NCBI GenBank assembly: GCA_012845835.1
Contig: JABAKD010000014.1
Coordinates: 3,831,710 to 3,895,709, forward strand
Direction: 5' to 3'
Source of the DNA: Undaria pinnatifida
Taxonomy: Eukaryota; Sar; Phaeophyceae; Laminariales; Alariaceae
Length of the DNA stretch: 64,000 bases
The position numbers and the translations under genes were made by a program. The stretch's first letter is position 1; the number at the start of each line of letters is the position of its first letter. Positions 12,701 to 27,700 of the stretch are shown here, in pieces. The notes beneath the pieces are model-generated. The model did not search any database. It had not been told where the DNA came from and was given only the letters and a program-made list of their open reading frames with translations.

Positions 12701-15700
12701 CGGACTCCATTTTTTTTCCGAACATCCCTCTCTTCGGGAGTTCCAGTCCTCACCAAAAACAAAACTCGACTCTAGCGAGCAGCAGCGTTCACTTAATACC
12801 GAGATAGGCAAATCCCATGGGCTGGATGTGGAGCTATAGTAAGTATAGCCTAAAAACTCGGACTTTGACAAACAGCAGTGTTCACTTAATATCGATAGGC
12901 AGTCCCAAGGGCTGGGTGTACAGCTAGAAAATATAGCCTAAAAAACTCGGTTTGGCTAGCAGTGTTCACTTAATATTGACAGGCAATCCCATAGGCCAAG
13001 GTGTACAGCTAAAAAATTAGGAAACACAAACGGCTTTCCAAGTACATTTGGTAGTTTCCCAGTCGAGAGACCCGGTCGCACAGAAAACAAGTCGGGAATC
13101 ACCCCACACTAGGGATGCAGCAGAACATTCTAAGAACTTTCTGAGCTCCTTCCTATCATAAGGAGCAGCTCAACATCTCCCGCGATAGCATGACTTCGTT
13201 TAAGGTATTTCGTTCGCGCAACCCGACCAGCATTGCTGTGCGATAGTCCTGAAAATAAAAAACCATTGTACTCGTAAAATTGTCGTACTTTTCGATGTCT
13301 CCACGCTTGAGGAGCTTAACCGCACTACAGAGGTCAGAAACGTTTGCCCCCCTCCCCCCTAAAAGCGCAATCCCCACCGCACTACAGAGGGATGGCTCTT
13401 GTCCCGAAAACCTGCTACTCCCACCGATCCATCCGACGGCAGGAGCTACTTTTTTTTTTTTTTTTTTTAATCCTCCGGCGGATGGGGAAAAATAAAGCTT
13501 TAGCTCACCACACTTCCACGTATTTTCATACGCGTCGTGTGTCGATTTAACTCAGTTGCTTTCGCAGCCCAACGCTAGCTGGCGCACCCTTCGGGTCCCA
13601 TTGTAGGTATAGCGTAAGCTGTCCCTATCAGTGGTCTTCGTTACAACCCCGGCAGCGCAAGCTGCCGTTGTATACGGATGCGTGGCAGGAGCTACTGGTA
13701 CACTTTATGGGCCCAACATTTCTGGCCGATTGATTTGAGCTCCTCGAGTGAGCAACTACCGGTTAGCCTGACACTTTTACGAGAGTATGTTTGTCTTAGG
13801 ACTAGCGCAGACACAAAAGTGTTGGTCGGGTTGCGTGATTTGAATGCGTTTTCGACGTCATGCTTTCGTGTGAGACATTGAGCTAGCTCCTCGTGTTAGG
13901 AGCTTGGAAAATTCTTAGAATCTTCCGCCGCACCCTCTGCCGTGGGACGACTCACCTACGATGTACGCAAAACCCCCTATATATTCCCCTATTTTTACTA
14001 TCCATATATTGTTCTTCTCCCACCGTAGTAAGCATCTGCCTCTATGCGGTGGTTCCTCAGCTTTAGGATCACACGGTGAGTCAGAAATGCTTTTGGCCCG
14101 AAACATGCTATTAACACGAACCTCTTTTTCGTAGAACGTGTCTTAAAACAGGCTCAACAACAAAAAAAAACATGAGATATTTTTAGATACCGAAAGTAGG
14201 GCTGACTTCTCTCCAGAACCACTTGGGGTTGGGCGGGAACGGCCTCGGGAAGATCTCCATACCTGAGAAGGTTGGCCTGGTCCAAAATCGCCAAAACGTC
14301 GGCGTCCTTTATGCACCAAACGTCGGCTGCCACAGCCAACGCTTCCACGGCGGCTAGTCGTACCTAAGTCACGAAAGGGTGAGATATACGGTAGTTTTTT
14401 ATTTTTGCAAGAAGTGGCAAGCAGTTTAACATTGTTTCTGAGACAAGACAGCTGTGATATCGAAGTTTGTAGGCGCCACTGCCGTGGTGTATCGTCTCTC
14501 CCGTTGCGGCGTTATGGTTTATAGCAGCTGTCCCCTCTGTACCTGGCGGGCGTTATCGCCTTTCTGAACGAACGGCTCCGCCCTGCCCTTCGATCAGAAG
14601 GTATCCGGCGGACAGCAAGCAACGGGTACCAGAGATGCAACATCCAAGCAACCCTCGTGTGAGTGATCGGTACAGAGCCAGAGGCACCCATGCATAGCAG
14701 TAGTCGGTACCTAGGTCCCTGTTGCCCACTCTTACTACTCCGCATGGCTCGAGGAATGAATATCTTCGGCCGTGATCGAATGCGAGTTTACTAATTTACA
14801 ACGTAGGTCGAAGCTTTGTACATAATTTCCATCTCTGAATGGTTATCGCTGAGTGCGAGTCAATAGTATAAACCACGCCCCCAAAAAGAGCGACCTCTTA
14901 CTTCACGGAGGGGTCGGACGTGGCTTGTACGCGTCGTATCGCTCGACGAAAATATTCAACTACGAGCGAATGTGCGCTTCGAAGCTGCTCACGCGCATAC
15001 ACGCATACCCGAACGCGAGGACATAGAGGGTATGAAGCGCTAGACCCAACGAGGGATCAAAACAGCGATGAACCACGGTTCTCCGGGGGAGATAAGGTCT
15101 GCGCTTTGACCCATGCATGTACCAGGCGCACGTACAGGGTTATACGGGTCTGAAAACACCAGCAGCAAGTCAGGCTGTCGATATGCATCTTAGCGATCAC
15201 CGCTTTAGCACCCCACCCTCCGTTTTGGGGACGAAAACACCTTGGGATTAGAGTGGGATGACGTTTTTAGTTGGTAAAGCGTTCACTGTTAAACTAGTCT
15301 ACTCCTGTTATGTGGCCTGCAGCAGTCGGATCCTACAACGTCTCGGCGTACCACACGCAACTCTGAGAAGATGAGTTTCGACGAAATTTCTTGGTCCCGC
15401 AGCTGAGGTGTCTTTCGTTTTTTCGAACAAAAAAAACGGAAGGGTGCCAGATGGCAGGCAGCCTGTCGAGGCAGCTGCTGACAGAGCTGGTGCACCAACT
15501 GAGGTTCCGCCTGTGCGCGTACAGCGAACTCCAGGACGCGTGCTACACCTCGTCCTGCAAATGAACCGACGAAACGCATGCTTTGTCGTAGCTCGGAGCA
15601 CCCAGTCTCTCGTCGCTTCAACCAAAAGGAACTGTTACCTATAGAGTCGCACCACGGCGGGGGTTGCGGTTTTTGGGCCTAACACTTATGGGCGGATGAG

Positions 15701-18700
15701 AGCTACATTTTTCTGATACTTTTACGAGTATATTTGTTTTAGGACTAGCGCAGGTAAGCGTTGGTCGGATTGCTCGAGCGAAAGCCTTCCAAGTCGCGTT
15801 TCGGGTGAGGCATTGAGCTCGTCATGTCAGTAGCTCAGAAACTTACCGCTGCACCCGGCCCCTGCTACGATAGAGGTATTATAGCACCTTTTTTTTTCGC
15901 TCAAATGTTTTCTGGATGACGGCGTTCCTTAACCCAAAATCGACGGGGTTTTCGTTTTCGTTTTCGTTTCTTTAAGATTATTTTCGTTGTAAACCTAAGA
16001 CACGGCGTTTTTTGTCATCGGGTACAGCACTTTCTACTGGACCGCTCAATATTCGATGAACTAGATAGTTCACCTTTTGTTTGCTTATGCAGCACTACCC
16101 ACCAGACCACTCAGTCACTGTGACTTAAGTAGCCTACTATATGGTACTATATAACGAACAGGAACCCTTGAGCAGAAGGTAAGCGTGCGGATTGGGAGCA
16201 TGCCGCGTGATTTTGGACGGGCGAGAAGCAACTCCACCTGCGAAGAACTGCGCCCAATACCTACGCTCACCTCCGGTCGCTCGTCAGTCAGCAGTTCCCC
16301 CACATCGCACACTAGCCGTATTTCCTCCACCGACGTAGTATCCTTACCACCCGGTCTCTTCTGGGGGGTCAACAAATTATCGCTGCCGCTTCCTTCTGTG
16401 CCCCCTATCCCTGGCTCTACCCGGTGTTTCCTTCGTGCGTGCTCTACCGGCGGTTCACCGGAACCGTTACCACCCCCAGGTGATAACCGTGTTTCAACCC
16501 CCGGTGATACCCCCACTTCACCCTCCGGAGATGTTAACACCTCATTACCGCCCTTGCTTTGTCGGTTGCGCCCTGTGCCAACCCCGTCCTGACCTCTCAA
16601 CTCCGTAAACAATGGTTCCCCCGGGATTGATGGCAGTAGGCCGGTAATCACTAGCTTCAGGGAACCTTCTCGTGCACGCCACGTGGCGGATCGCAGCCCG
16701 TGTTGCACGAGGTATTGCTTCGACGCCTGAAACCCGGAAGATCGCACCAGCGCTGACAGGACGACCATGGCGTGGTGCCTTGCCGCGACCTGGGCATGGA
16801 TCATATTAAGCGGTAGAATGATATCGGTTGGTTGGTATGGCCGTTTGCTTTTAAATAAGGTGGATCTTAAACCTGTTTGAGTACAAAGCGTTCTTTCGGT
16901 TGTAACCAGCACTTTGTCCCCGAAACGAAGACAACTATGGCGTCGTGCCTTGCTGCGACTGGAGCATGAACCAATCAAGTGGTGACACTGGATGTATTCA
17001 ATAAAGCGGATATTTAGCCTTTAATTAAGGTGGATCTTTAACCTGCTTGATTACAAAGCGTTCTTTCAATTGTAAACAGTACTTTGTCCCCGAAACGAAG
17101 ACAACCATGGCGCCGTACCTTGCTGCGACTGGGGCATGAACCCATCCAGTGGTGACACTGGCTGTTTGTATTTAATAAAGCGGATATTTAGCCTGTTTGA
17201 TTGCGAGCGTTGTGTTATATATTTCGAATAGTAGGGTGCCTCCGAAACGTAGACCACCATGGCGCGGTTGCCTTGCTGCGACTTGATCGTGGACCAATGA
17301 AGTGGTTGTTGGATAAGGCCGTTTACTTTAATGATGTGGATATTTAACCTGTTTGGTTGCAAACGCCAGTGTAAAAACCCGGCAGAGCGCACCGGTGCCG
17401 ATAGGACCACCATGACGTGATGCCTTGCTGCGACCTGAGCATGGATCAACCAAGTTGTTGGTGGATACGGCTCTGTATTTTAATGTAGATATTTCACCTG
17501 TAAAATTGCAAGCGTTAGCCGATATTCCAACAGTAGTTTGTCTCCGAAGCGTAGAGCTAAATAGCCTTGTTTGGTACTGCACGGTATAGAAGCATGTATC
17601 TAACTCTAATTCCAAGTATTTTATCCTCGAAACGGGAGTGCTGTCCTTGAGGGGATACTACATACCGTACCCGCGTTGAGGCGGGGGGGATGGGGGGGGG
17701 GACTGTTGGGTTGGAGGGGGGCGATTGTTGGTTTCCACGACTGAGGGAGACGATATGACAAGATAGACGGGTCATAAATGCTCACAGCGTGGACGGAATG
17801 ACACAATACACCTCGGTGTTTAGCCACTCGGTCCCATCTTGTCAGATCCCAGCTGGATGCAAGCAAGTCACAGAGCAAGTGACGATGAGTAGCGGGATGC
17901 TTTGCTACGGTATCTTTTTGTTTTCTAGCATTCCTCGCTTGAGGGGTTGTATGTTGTGGCACCCCCGCTCTCCCGTTGCGGCGTTATGATTTATAGCAGT
18001 TGTCTCCTTTACAGCTGGCAGGCGTTATCATCTGCCTCAAACAACGGCTTCGCCCCCCCTACTGTCCGAAGGTTTCCGGCTGACAGCGAGCAACTAATAC
18101 CAGAGATGTAACGTCCAAGCGACCCACATATGAGTGGACATTACAGAGCCAGAGGCACCCTTGCAGGGCAGCCGTCGGTCTCTAGGCCCAATATGTTCCC
18201 CAAAATACGACTACATCTACAGTTGTTCACCCAGGCACAGAATTTGGCAATAAAACTGAAAGTGCAACCCGACTTTAGTATAGCCTAGGTGTAAGGGAGA
18301 AATGTATTTTTCCCAAAAAAAAAAAAATACTTAGATTCCGACGATATTGGGTCAAAGAGTCGTGTAATAATTCAGTTTTTTTTGGCCGAAACATGCCAAC
18401 CTCTATCATATGCAGGCGTCGTGAGGTTGCAGCTAATTTTCCTGATACTACTACTTCCTCATTTGAGGGAGCTCCGCGAAAAAAACAGAAAGAATAAACG
18501 AACAAAATCCCACGACCCAAGGCCAAAAAAAAAAAGACGAATTTTTGATAGCAAAACACAGGTAGTACTCCAACGATATTTGCTCAGTCGGTATTTCGTT
18601 TGGCCAAAACGCGCTCGTACCCTTTCCCGTACCGTGCGTCTTATCTCTCGTTCTCCCCTTTTACCGCGGCGCGATGTCTTACCTTGTGGTCTCCAAGCCT

Positions 18701-21700
18701 TGAGACCAAGACGTGGAAGAGAAGAGCGAGGTGCGGCCTCAAGAGCTCCCCGACGCGAACCACCAGCACGTGGAGGATTTGGAGGGACAGCAAAGCCTGC
18801 ACATGGCGCGGTCGGGGTTTCCACATGCAATAAGGCGAGGTTGGAACTAGCTGTGAAAACCAAGTCACGGGAAACACAGCACCTTCTGATGCATGAATGC
18901 TACAGGTTGTGAGGAGTGCACCGCAATCTTCTGAGGCTCCTCCACGTCAAGGGCCCGATGTCTCACAAAATAAAAAATGGCTTTGAGATTTAAATCATGA
19001 GTGCAACCGATAAAACAATCGCATGACTCTAATGTAAGTTTTTGTGCGTTGATTGGGTTTCCTAGATGGCATGCGGTGTAGTCGGTTTCAGATGCGAGTC
19101 TTCAAACGTACCTGCCAGTATGGGCCTGGCACGTACGTAGGCTGACTTCCGATTTGATTCTTACATCTTTTTCGGCGGATGCATTAAAATGCTGCAGCTA
19201 TGATATATACGTATACCGCGGTTGATTTGCCCTTTTTTTTCTTCCAGGGGTATTTTTCCATTCCAGAGTGACTGGAGCCTGTTCTGTGACCACGGACTTG
19301 ATTATGGGAGTCAATGTGAGAACCGCAACAACTGTATGTAGGTACATAACTATTAAGGTTGTACAACCAAAGTGGTATTCGAGATATGCTGCCGTAGAGT
19401 TGCATCATTTTTTTTCTGGAGATCCTCACCTGAGGGGCTTTCCCCCCCCATCCCCTCCCCCCCCAAAAAAGTTGTAAGAAAACTGAAAGCGATCCGACGA
19501 AGAAGAAAAAGAATATGAAGAAAAAAAAAACACGGCTCAGGTACGCAAAAACAGTCCTTTCGTGCGAAAAACGAAAACGATAGCGACGACGATTTTTGGG
19601 TTAAGGAAGGAGCCTCGTCTTCATTCATTCATTTAGTTTTTTCTTTTTTTTACAAAACAAAGTGCCGCTTTCTCGTACAAGCACGCGTCATTCTAACGAT
19701 ATCGGGCAATTTCTCAGTGGACAAGGCTACGGTGGGGGGGGGGGGGGGGTCCCCTTTCGGGGCCTCTTTTCTTCAGTGGCTGGGGGTCATTCGCGCGAGC
19801 GACCCCGCTGTTTCTTTTCGCGGTCTTAAGGTTTTCGTGCTTTTTTAATTTCGCGGCGTGGATCCTCCCTTGGATTGGTAGACAACGCTGCGCCAAACAA
19901 ATTACCTAAAGTATTTTTGTCAGAGTGAGGTACAGAGCCAATTGTGCGAGTGGCTCAGGCGCGGTAGTGGAGATGGGGGCACCCCTCCCCCTACCGCAGC
20001 CCTAAAGCCCAGTCAGATACACACTTTTTTACCGCGAAAGCGCTACCCCTATCGTGCCAAGCGTTTCAGTGAACCGGTACGTGTTTCTCCGCATCGATAC
20101 GATACACTCGCACAACATGCCGTTACAACTCCTCACAATTTTGAAGTCGGCGTCTTCCGTCAGCCTCAGTGCCACCACGAGGAGTTCCTCAAGAAAAGGC
20201 GCTAAAGCTAAAGCCGCCACCCCGTCCATACCCGACACCAACCCCTTCGCTTCCTCCATCTCTCGGACCCGATCCTGTCGCCGGCTCCCGGCTGTCTCCG
20301 ACACCCCCCTCTGATGTACTGCCTCCTTAAACCTGGCAGACTTGTTGTCGTCTCGTCCCTTGCTGCCTCTGGCGTCGATGCCAATAAGAGTACGCAATAG
20401 TTCCTCCGGAAGTGACGCTGCGGAGGGTAAAATCTCCTCCTTGTTGTTGCTTGTGGCGGCGACAACAGTTCTTCTGGTTGTTCGTTGGGCTACAGTTACG
20501 GCCGGTGCTACCCGTTCGACCCGCCGGGAGGGGGGTGACGATGCAGATGACGGTGTTGGTGTCAGTGAAGATGTAGGCGTTGTTTTCGTTGGTGATGTGC
20601 TCGTCGGTGCTGCTGTTGCTGTTGTTATCGGCGTTGTTGTTCCTCGTAATCCTCCCGTGTCACCGAGCTTTGTTCGGGTGGCGATGGCGCAAGAACCTTC
20701 ACCGCGATCGCCTCCAATCGTCGCCATCACTTCGGTCGTCGCTGGGCCGGCAAGGATCGGCCGTGGGGGCGAATCGCTATTGCGAGATGGTGGGTTCTCG
20801 CTGGGGTTTTCGTTGGTTTCGCTTTGCTCTTCGCTGACATCGCCATCTGAGTTGCTCCTGGCGGTAACATCGTCCTTCAAGCGGTTCTTTGCAGGAGCAC
20901 GCCCGGGAGAGTAGGGTGTGCGAAATGGCTTGTCGCAGCAGTCACCACCGGTCACAAAGACGCCATGTTCTTCAACAACAGTATCGAACTGCGACCGATC
21001 GTCTGTCGTAACCCCGCACGTGGTCAACGACGGGGGCACTAACTGTGACGAGCCACGGATGTCGCCGCCGACACTGATCCCACTGCCGCCGTTGTCACGA
21101 GTGTCGTCGGGACTACTGCCACTGCGACGGTTATCTCGGCTTTCCTCTCTCTGCGGGGCGGGAATGGTTGTGGTAATGGTAGCAATGGGAGACGGCAGGG
21201 AGGGAGCCGGCAGCTCTGGCTCGCTGCATTCTTCTCCACCACGGATGGAAGAACCTCTGCGCGGAGAAGGAGGCATGCTACTTTTTTCCGAGCCCACTCC
21301 ATTGTGGCCCTTCTGTTGATCGCCATAGCCCGTAGACTTCGCCCTCCTACAAGCCTTTGCTTTACCGCCATAGCTCATAGGCTTTACTTTGCCCTCAAAG
21401 CCTGCTTGTCCCACGGCTACAACGTGCATGTCATCGTCAGCGTTGTTGTTGTTGTTATTGTCGTCGGCGAACGGAGGTGCTCCGTTGCTGCCGTCGTCAT
21501 GCGGCTCGTCTTCCTCTCCTTTCCTGGTGTCTCCATAGTAGATTTTTGCGCCATAGTGCTTCAGGAGCTGTCTGTAGGCGGGGCCTAGACGCCTTTCTCC
21601 CGCTTGAAACCTGCGTGCGCGGACCCCGACGACAGGCGGTCTACGTTAGCTTGTACGCCGTTAGAATTACACCCTCGTTTTTTAGGGAAAGCTGCTTGGA

Positions 21701-24700
21701 TTTAGTGTAGGACTTGTTTACCGTATGAATAGTGCCAAACGCTGTAGAGCAGCGAGCGTGTTTTTGTAGAATACGTTTTTAAAGTGAGAAAAGGGAACCT
21801 TGTTAACGTTTACCTGGAATAATATGGCGGAAGAATTGACAGCACCCGCAACTGTAGCTTTTCTGTCCGCTTTCCACATGAGGAAGTCTCACTCGAACAT
21901 GGGTTCCTAGGTTAACGTCTCGTAGACCAGCACGCAGTATGTGTCGCTGGGCTCCTCTTTGGAAGTGCTGTCGCCTATATTTACTAGGGAGGCGGTTTTT
22001 TATTGGGGGGGGGGGGGGATAAGGGACGCATGCTACGGTAGAGGCGCACCTGTTTTTTTTTCTCCCATTCAAGAAGCTCCATATACCTCACCCCAAAAGA
22101 GTGATCCTTGATATCAACGAACGTGGAAGCGGACGTAACACATCCCATGTCCTAGGTATACCAAAAATTATATCGCTACGCATAAAAATAAATATAAAAT
22201 GAAACATTCGGGGCGATTGTGGGTGAAGGAAACCCCGTCATTCAGACACTTCCCCCCCCCCCCGCCCCCCCCCCCAAACGCTACCTCTATCGCAGGGTCC
22301 GTCGGTCGGGGTGTGCGAAATTGAATGAATTTGAACATGCTATTCCAAAGCCATTCGTTATTTTTTTAAGGCAGGAGGAGAGGCCAGAATAATCGAGCTG
22401 TTGTCGAGGGCCACCTGCTGTGTACGATGCGACTTTACGAGCCATCCCACGGCAGGACTTGTTGCACTTTTCGGGGGGGGGGGCGAACGTTTTTTTTTGC
22501 TGACCGGTTGAGCTCCTCGAGCGAGGGAATGAGGAAAATGCCGGTACATTTTGCGAGTATATTGGGTTTTAGGACTACTGCTATACTATTAAGTAGTGGC
22601 GCATAGAAGTGTTGGTCGGGTTGTTGCGTGAACGCAATGTCTTCGAAGGCGTGTTTCGGGTGAGATATCGAGCTGCTCCTCATGTTAGGAGCTCAGAAAA
22701 TTCTTAGAATCTTCTGCTGCACCCCTATCTAGCGTGGGATGACTCCCAACCCTGACGCTACCCCTAACCCTGACCCTAACCCTACCTCTAACCCCAACCA
22801 CAACCGAAATCCCAACCCTAACGCCAACCCCATCAACCAGTGTTTTCGGGGCTAGCCCTCTTCATCGCGTACACAGCAGTGTGCGTCAACGCGGCAACAA
22901 TAGTGAAAAAAGCCTACTGCAGTGTGGTCTCCCCGTAAACTCACGCCTCAGGTCCAGCTCGGTACATCCGTCCCAACGCATTCACCGCGGCGGCCACTAC
23001 CCCGTCGTCCACGTCACGCACCCTGCCGACGAGCCCTTTCATGAGGGATCCGTACTCTCGCTCGCCCAGCGCCATTCCATCAGCCTTTACGATTACATTG
23101 CAGAGTGGGTTGGGTTGGGTTGGGTTGGGTTGGGTTGGGTTGGGTTGGGTTGGGTTGGGTTGGGTTGGGTTGGGTTGGGTTGGGTTGGTTTGAAAGACTT
23201 GTAAAAGCTTGTCTATCCGTAGCACAAAGTGGGTTGGGTTGGCTGGGTTCGATTAGTCAGCGCTATAGTCCACCGGCATACGGTTCCATCGCACAGTGGG
23301 TGGCGTTCGCTAGAAAGATTATAATAGTCAGCAGCCGAACGGGTTGGGTCGAGTTGGAGGATTGGCCAGTAGTAGTTCGTTGGATTGGCTAAGGGAGCTA
23401 GCCAAAGCTTGTCCCTTTTGCGGTCGAATGAAAGTCGATGGCGGCGCGACGGGGAACTTCGTATAATTATGAGGCGGAACGTAGTAGCGCAGATGGGGCT
23501 GTGTTGGCCAGGAGGATTGCCTAAAAAATATGTCTGTCCGTAGCGCAGAGTGGCCGTCAACATCGTGAAACCTAGTTCAGCACACAGCGTGGGTTGGGTT
23601 GGCGACGGAGGTTTGTCACTAAAGGTGGGTTGGCTTGGCTTGAAGGCATAGTCAAAACTTGTCTATCCGTAACTGAAGTAAGCCTTGCAGTTACTTCGCA
23701 GAGTGGGTTGGGTTGGGTTGGGTTGGAATAGTCGGCGCTGGTCTACCGGCCTTATGGTTACTTCGAAGAGGCGAGTTGAGATGGCTACGATGATTAGCCA
23801 AGCTTGCCTATCCGTACATCCCCCTCAAACCCTGTAAAAGTGTTGATATTACCACACTGTTCATGTTTTTTTTTTACTGTATCTTGGTCGCAAAGAGGTA
23901 AATGCCGATTCAGTGCTGCGATCCCCCCACATCAGAGACCCACCAATAGCTGGGAAGAGGCGCGCGTGCTCCAGAGTCTGACGGTTTCGTCGTCATGCTC
24001 CATCCCATGGTGGACCAGCTGGTCAATCAGAATGCCTTCCACATCCGGCAACTGCTCTCGAAGACGAAGAAAATGGAAGACAATATAATGTAGACCAGAG
24101 GGTGGGCTAAGAATGCAAAAAAAATGACGGAAAACGCCTTGACGTGGATGAAATTATGCTAAAGAAAGAAAATTCTCCTCAAGATAATCTATTGATGAGA
24201 TGTTCATTACAAAGTCAAGGCCTGCGTCCAGCATAACTGTCGCTACCTAGGAAGCAGTTACACCGTATCGTCATCTATGCATACAGCTCAGTGGTTAAGG
24301 CGAATATCGTAACAAACCTCGCGGCCGCCGTAATTACCTAGCTTGAAACGCTGAATATTTATCGACCAATCAATTCATCGAACTCACAGCTGGGGCATCA
24401 CACCTATAATGATACTATTAATAATCAGCTGATATTAATCACCTGCCCGGCACCACATTCGACCAGGACCTCCCTGGCGGGTCCCCGCAGGCATTCTTTC
24501 GAGAAACAGTCTACGACGGACGGCACAATAGACGCGATGCAAGCCCTGGCGGCGTGCGAGCGATGACCAGGTCCCTTAAACTGCACTTGTGTGGGTTTTA
24601 TGGCCGTGCCGAGGTTCGGCTGCCTCTCCCCGGCAGCGTGCGTGCGAGACAGCCAACGTGCGGATTCTTTGAGAACCAACAAGCACTCCAAAGCCACCTG

Positions 24701-27700
24701 CAAGAACGTGCGAGAAAAGCATGGGGGAGACGACAATCACGTGGCGAAAATGTACCTTTTTTCTCGGCGAAGTGTACCGTTTGGCGGTACTTCTACGGAA
24801 GGTGGTAGTTAATAAGGTACCGACATAAATCAGGCAGGCGTGCATGCGAAACAGCCAAGATGTGGGACCTTTTTAAAAACCGACAAACACTCTAAACCTG
24901 CCTGCAAAAGCGACAAAAGGTGGAGACGCGATGAAAGGCCACAGTCGTGCGAAAATATGCCGTTTAGGCACGAAAAATCTACCTGTTGCCGCGAAAATGC
25001 ACCTGTGGGCGGTACTACGCGAGAATGGCAGCTGGGCTGTTTGTGCAGACGCGATGATGGGTGGTAAAAACGCAAAAAGATACCTTTTTTTCGGCGAAAA
25101 AGTACATTTTTTCCCACTATAATTTACCTTTTTATTGATACTGCAAGAGAATTGCAGTTGGGTTGTGAGTGTATACGCGATGAAAGGCGATTACTACGGG
25201 AAAGTTCGCCGGTTGACGGTCCTATTTCATTCGGTGGTAGGTAGAAAGGCATCGTTAGCAAGGTATCGGCGTAAATCAGGCGGTTTTGCAAATTAGATTA
25301 TGTTGGGTATCTCAAGACTCAAAGGAATGTATAAGGCAATGACATCACACCACCTTGCAGGTACCATAGTACATAAAAAATGGAAGTTGGGTTGTTTGTG
25401 TATTACTTCACGATTCTCAGTACGCAGTGCATCGTTCAATCAAACAGCCAGCACTCGACGTTGGTCGTCCTCTTTACGTGTCGAGCGCTCCTGCGACAAG
25501 CCACTCCCGTGACCTCCTTTTGGACGATCTGCGATCGAAATACATTATATAGACATCAGCCTTTCCTATGTATTCCTACCGACACGACCGAACGCACACA
25601 CTGCTGTTAGAGATACTCCACCACCACTGAGCTAGCTATCAGTGCTGACAGTTTGCCCGGTGGTTCTGGTGTTTCCCACCAATGTAACTCGTAGCTCAAT
25701 CGTTCTGGTGTATCTCTAACGAAGGCAGATTTGAATACAGGCGCACCTCTTCGGAACCTGGCTGATGGCCCAAGTTATGCTCGAGCAAAGCACGGACTCC
25801 GCTGAAGACCGCAGCAGGGTCGGGTTGCGACGACTCCCGCCTGCCACCGATGCCTCCTCCCCCCCCCCTTCCCACCCTGCCTCTAGCGTCATCACAGGTG
25901 ACAAGGCTGCGGATACGGCGTAGGGACGCCATGTTTGCCGCGATCGTGGCTGACGCGGTTCCGTGCGCTGGGAACGAGCGATTAACTTCGCTCGAAAACA
26001 CGCGTTGGTAACGAATTGCCCGATTCATTCGGACGCGCGGCCGGGGGAGGGGGGGGGGGGGGGTTGAATACAACTAATTTCGAACGCTGCTATAAAATAT
26101 TTCACGTCGTGGATGATTTATAGCGTCTGTGGGGTCATGACGTCAAAATAATACGAGTTGTGTGTGATCATTGAGTTAACCCTGGTGGGGTACATGCTTA
26201 TGTGCGATACAACAAAGGAGAGGTGCTGGACTATGATTGCGGGAGCTTGTAGCCGGAGGCAGCTCCAGAGAAGTTCATGCTACGCGCGTGTCGTGGAACT
26301 CTTTCACACATGTGACGGATAAGGATATGATCTAGATCATCTACAGTGGATCCGATAGCTGCAGTTATGGGATGCTGTGCAGGGTCTGAATATATAGAGA
26401 GTACATATCCAACTCAGTAAACATGTACTAGATTACACAGATCGTACAGATCGTACGGCTCCCGCCCGGCAACATGAGCATGAGCTAAGACCATAAACAT
26501 CTTCTCCGAAATATTTAAAAAATCCAAGAGGGGATCGAACGGTGATCTGTCCGACGTGTGAACTCTTTGCGATGGAGTCCGGCATGAAAAGCGGTACCAG
26601 GTATTCCGTAACCTAGCTGTCCGCGTTTTGCTATTTTACGCGTAATTGATGCTGTAAAATAGTCATTTGTATTCGTCGTTTTTCAGGGCTTTGAACGTGT
26701 CGGATCGCATCTCACGGGACGAGTCGGATCAGGGTGACCGGACCCGACCCGCGGGATTTTGATAGAAGCTCCTGATGCCACCCGACCCGACCCGACCCGA
26801 CCCGACCCGACCCGTAAGAGTTCAAACACTTCCTGACCCGACCCGATTTGATCCGCGAGGTTGTGAATACCTTCTGACCCGACCCGCAGGCAGGGTCATG
26901 ACCCGTTAAAAGTCCCGAATTGCTCCCTATTAAGTCCCCAAAACAGCATCCTGCAATTTACGGCCTTGCGTGTCATCGTGCAGATCGCCAACTTCACGCG
27001 TTGGCATCACACCCGAACCATGTGCATATTCGCGATTCTACGAGGAAGGCGTTTCGACCAAGCCTGTGGTGGGGGCAAGGGTGTACTCATTTCATGCACA
27101 GCCGTAGTCGTATGACGATTGACCCTCACATCCCTGCTTTGTCGGGACGGAGCACGCCGGGTTTAAGCAGATCAGGCACACATCGCGTGCACTACGCGAA
27201 GCCGCGAAGCACCGTGAGGTGTTCGGCGAGTCGCATGAAGGGTGAGCTGGACCCTGTTAAGAACCACTTGTGAGGCAGACTTCGGTACCTCGTGCGTACT
27301 TTCCTGCATATGGATGACAGCTTCCCTTGTTTGTTTTTTCCTGATGTAGCCACGGTCACAGACAGCACGGGGGAAAACTACGCAACTGCCTCATGGGTAC
27401 CTCATCATATACACACTTACGTGACATCACCCCCCTTGCGCGGAGTTAAGGTACTTCACCCCGCACCATAATGACCTAACTTCACCACCATCTCGTTCAC
27501 CACCAAAGCATACAAGAACGAGAAAACAAAAGACTAACTTCCTGTAACACTTCTTGTCTAACTCACGCAGTGAGAGGTGTGTTTTACAGCATCGATGCCA
27601 AACCGACGCCAACCCCAGGGGGGAGGTTACGTTTAAGCAGGGGTTTTCATTGGTCACATCGCTTCTCGTGGGTTGGACCAGATCCGGGTGACCCGACCCG

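Noticed and set aside
15483-15554. A minus-strand HEAT-like exon (VARVLEFAVRAQAEPQLVHQL)
   Set aside because: Joining exon 7 (ending 16261) directly to exon 8 (14353) restores a typical TOG helix in phase. The segment's own donor (GTCAGC) is poor and it overlaps GCGTGCTAC-like transposon text.
27181-27290. A possible tRNA-like or SINE head in family F (GTTCGGCGAGTC)
   Set aside because: No cloverleaf could be folded and no A-box lies at the right distance.
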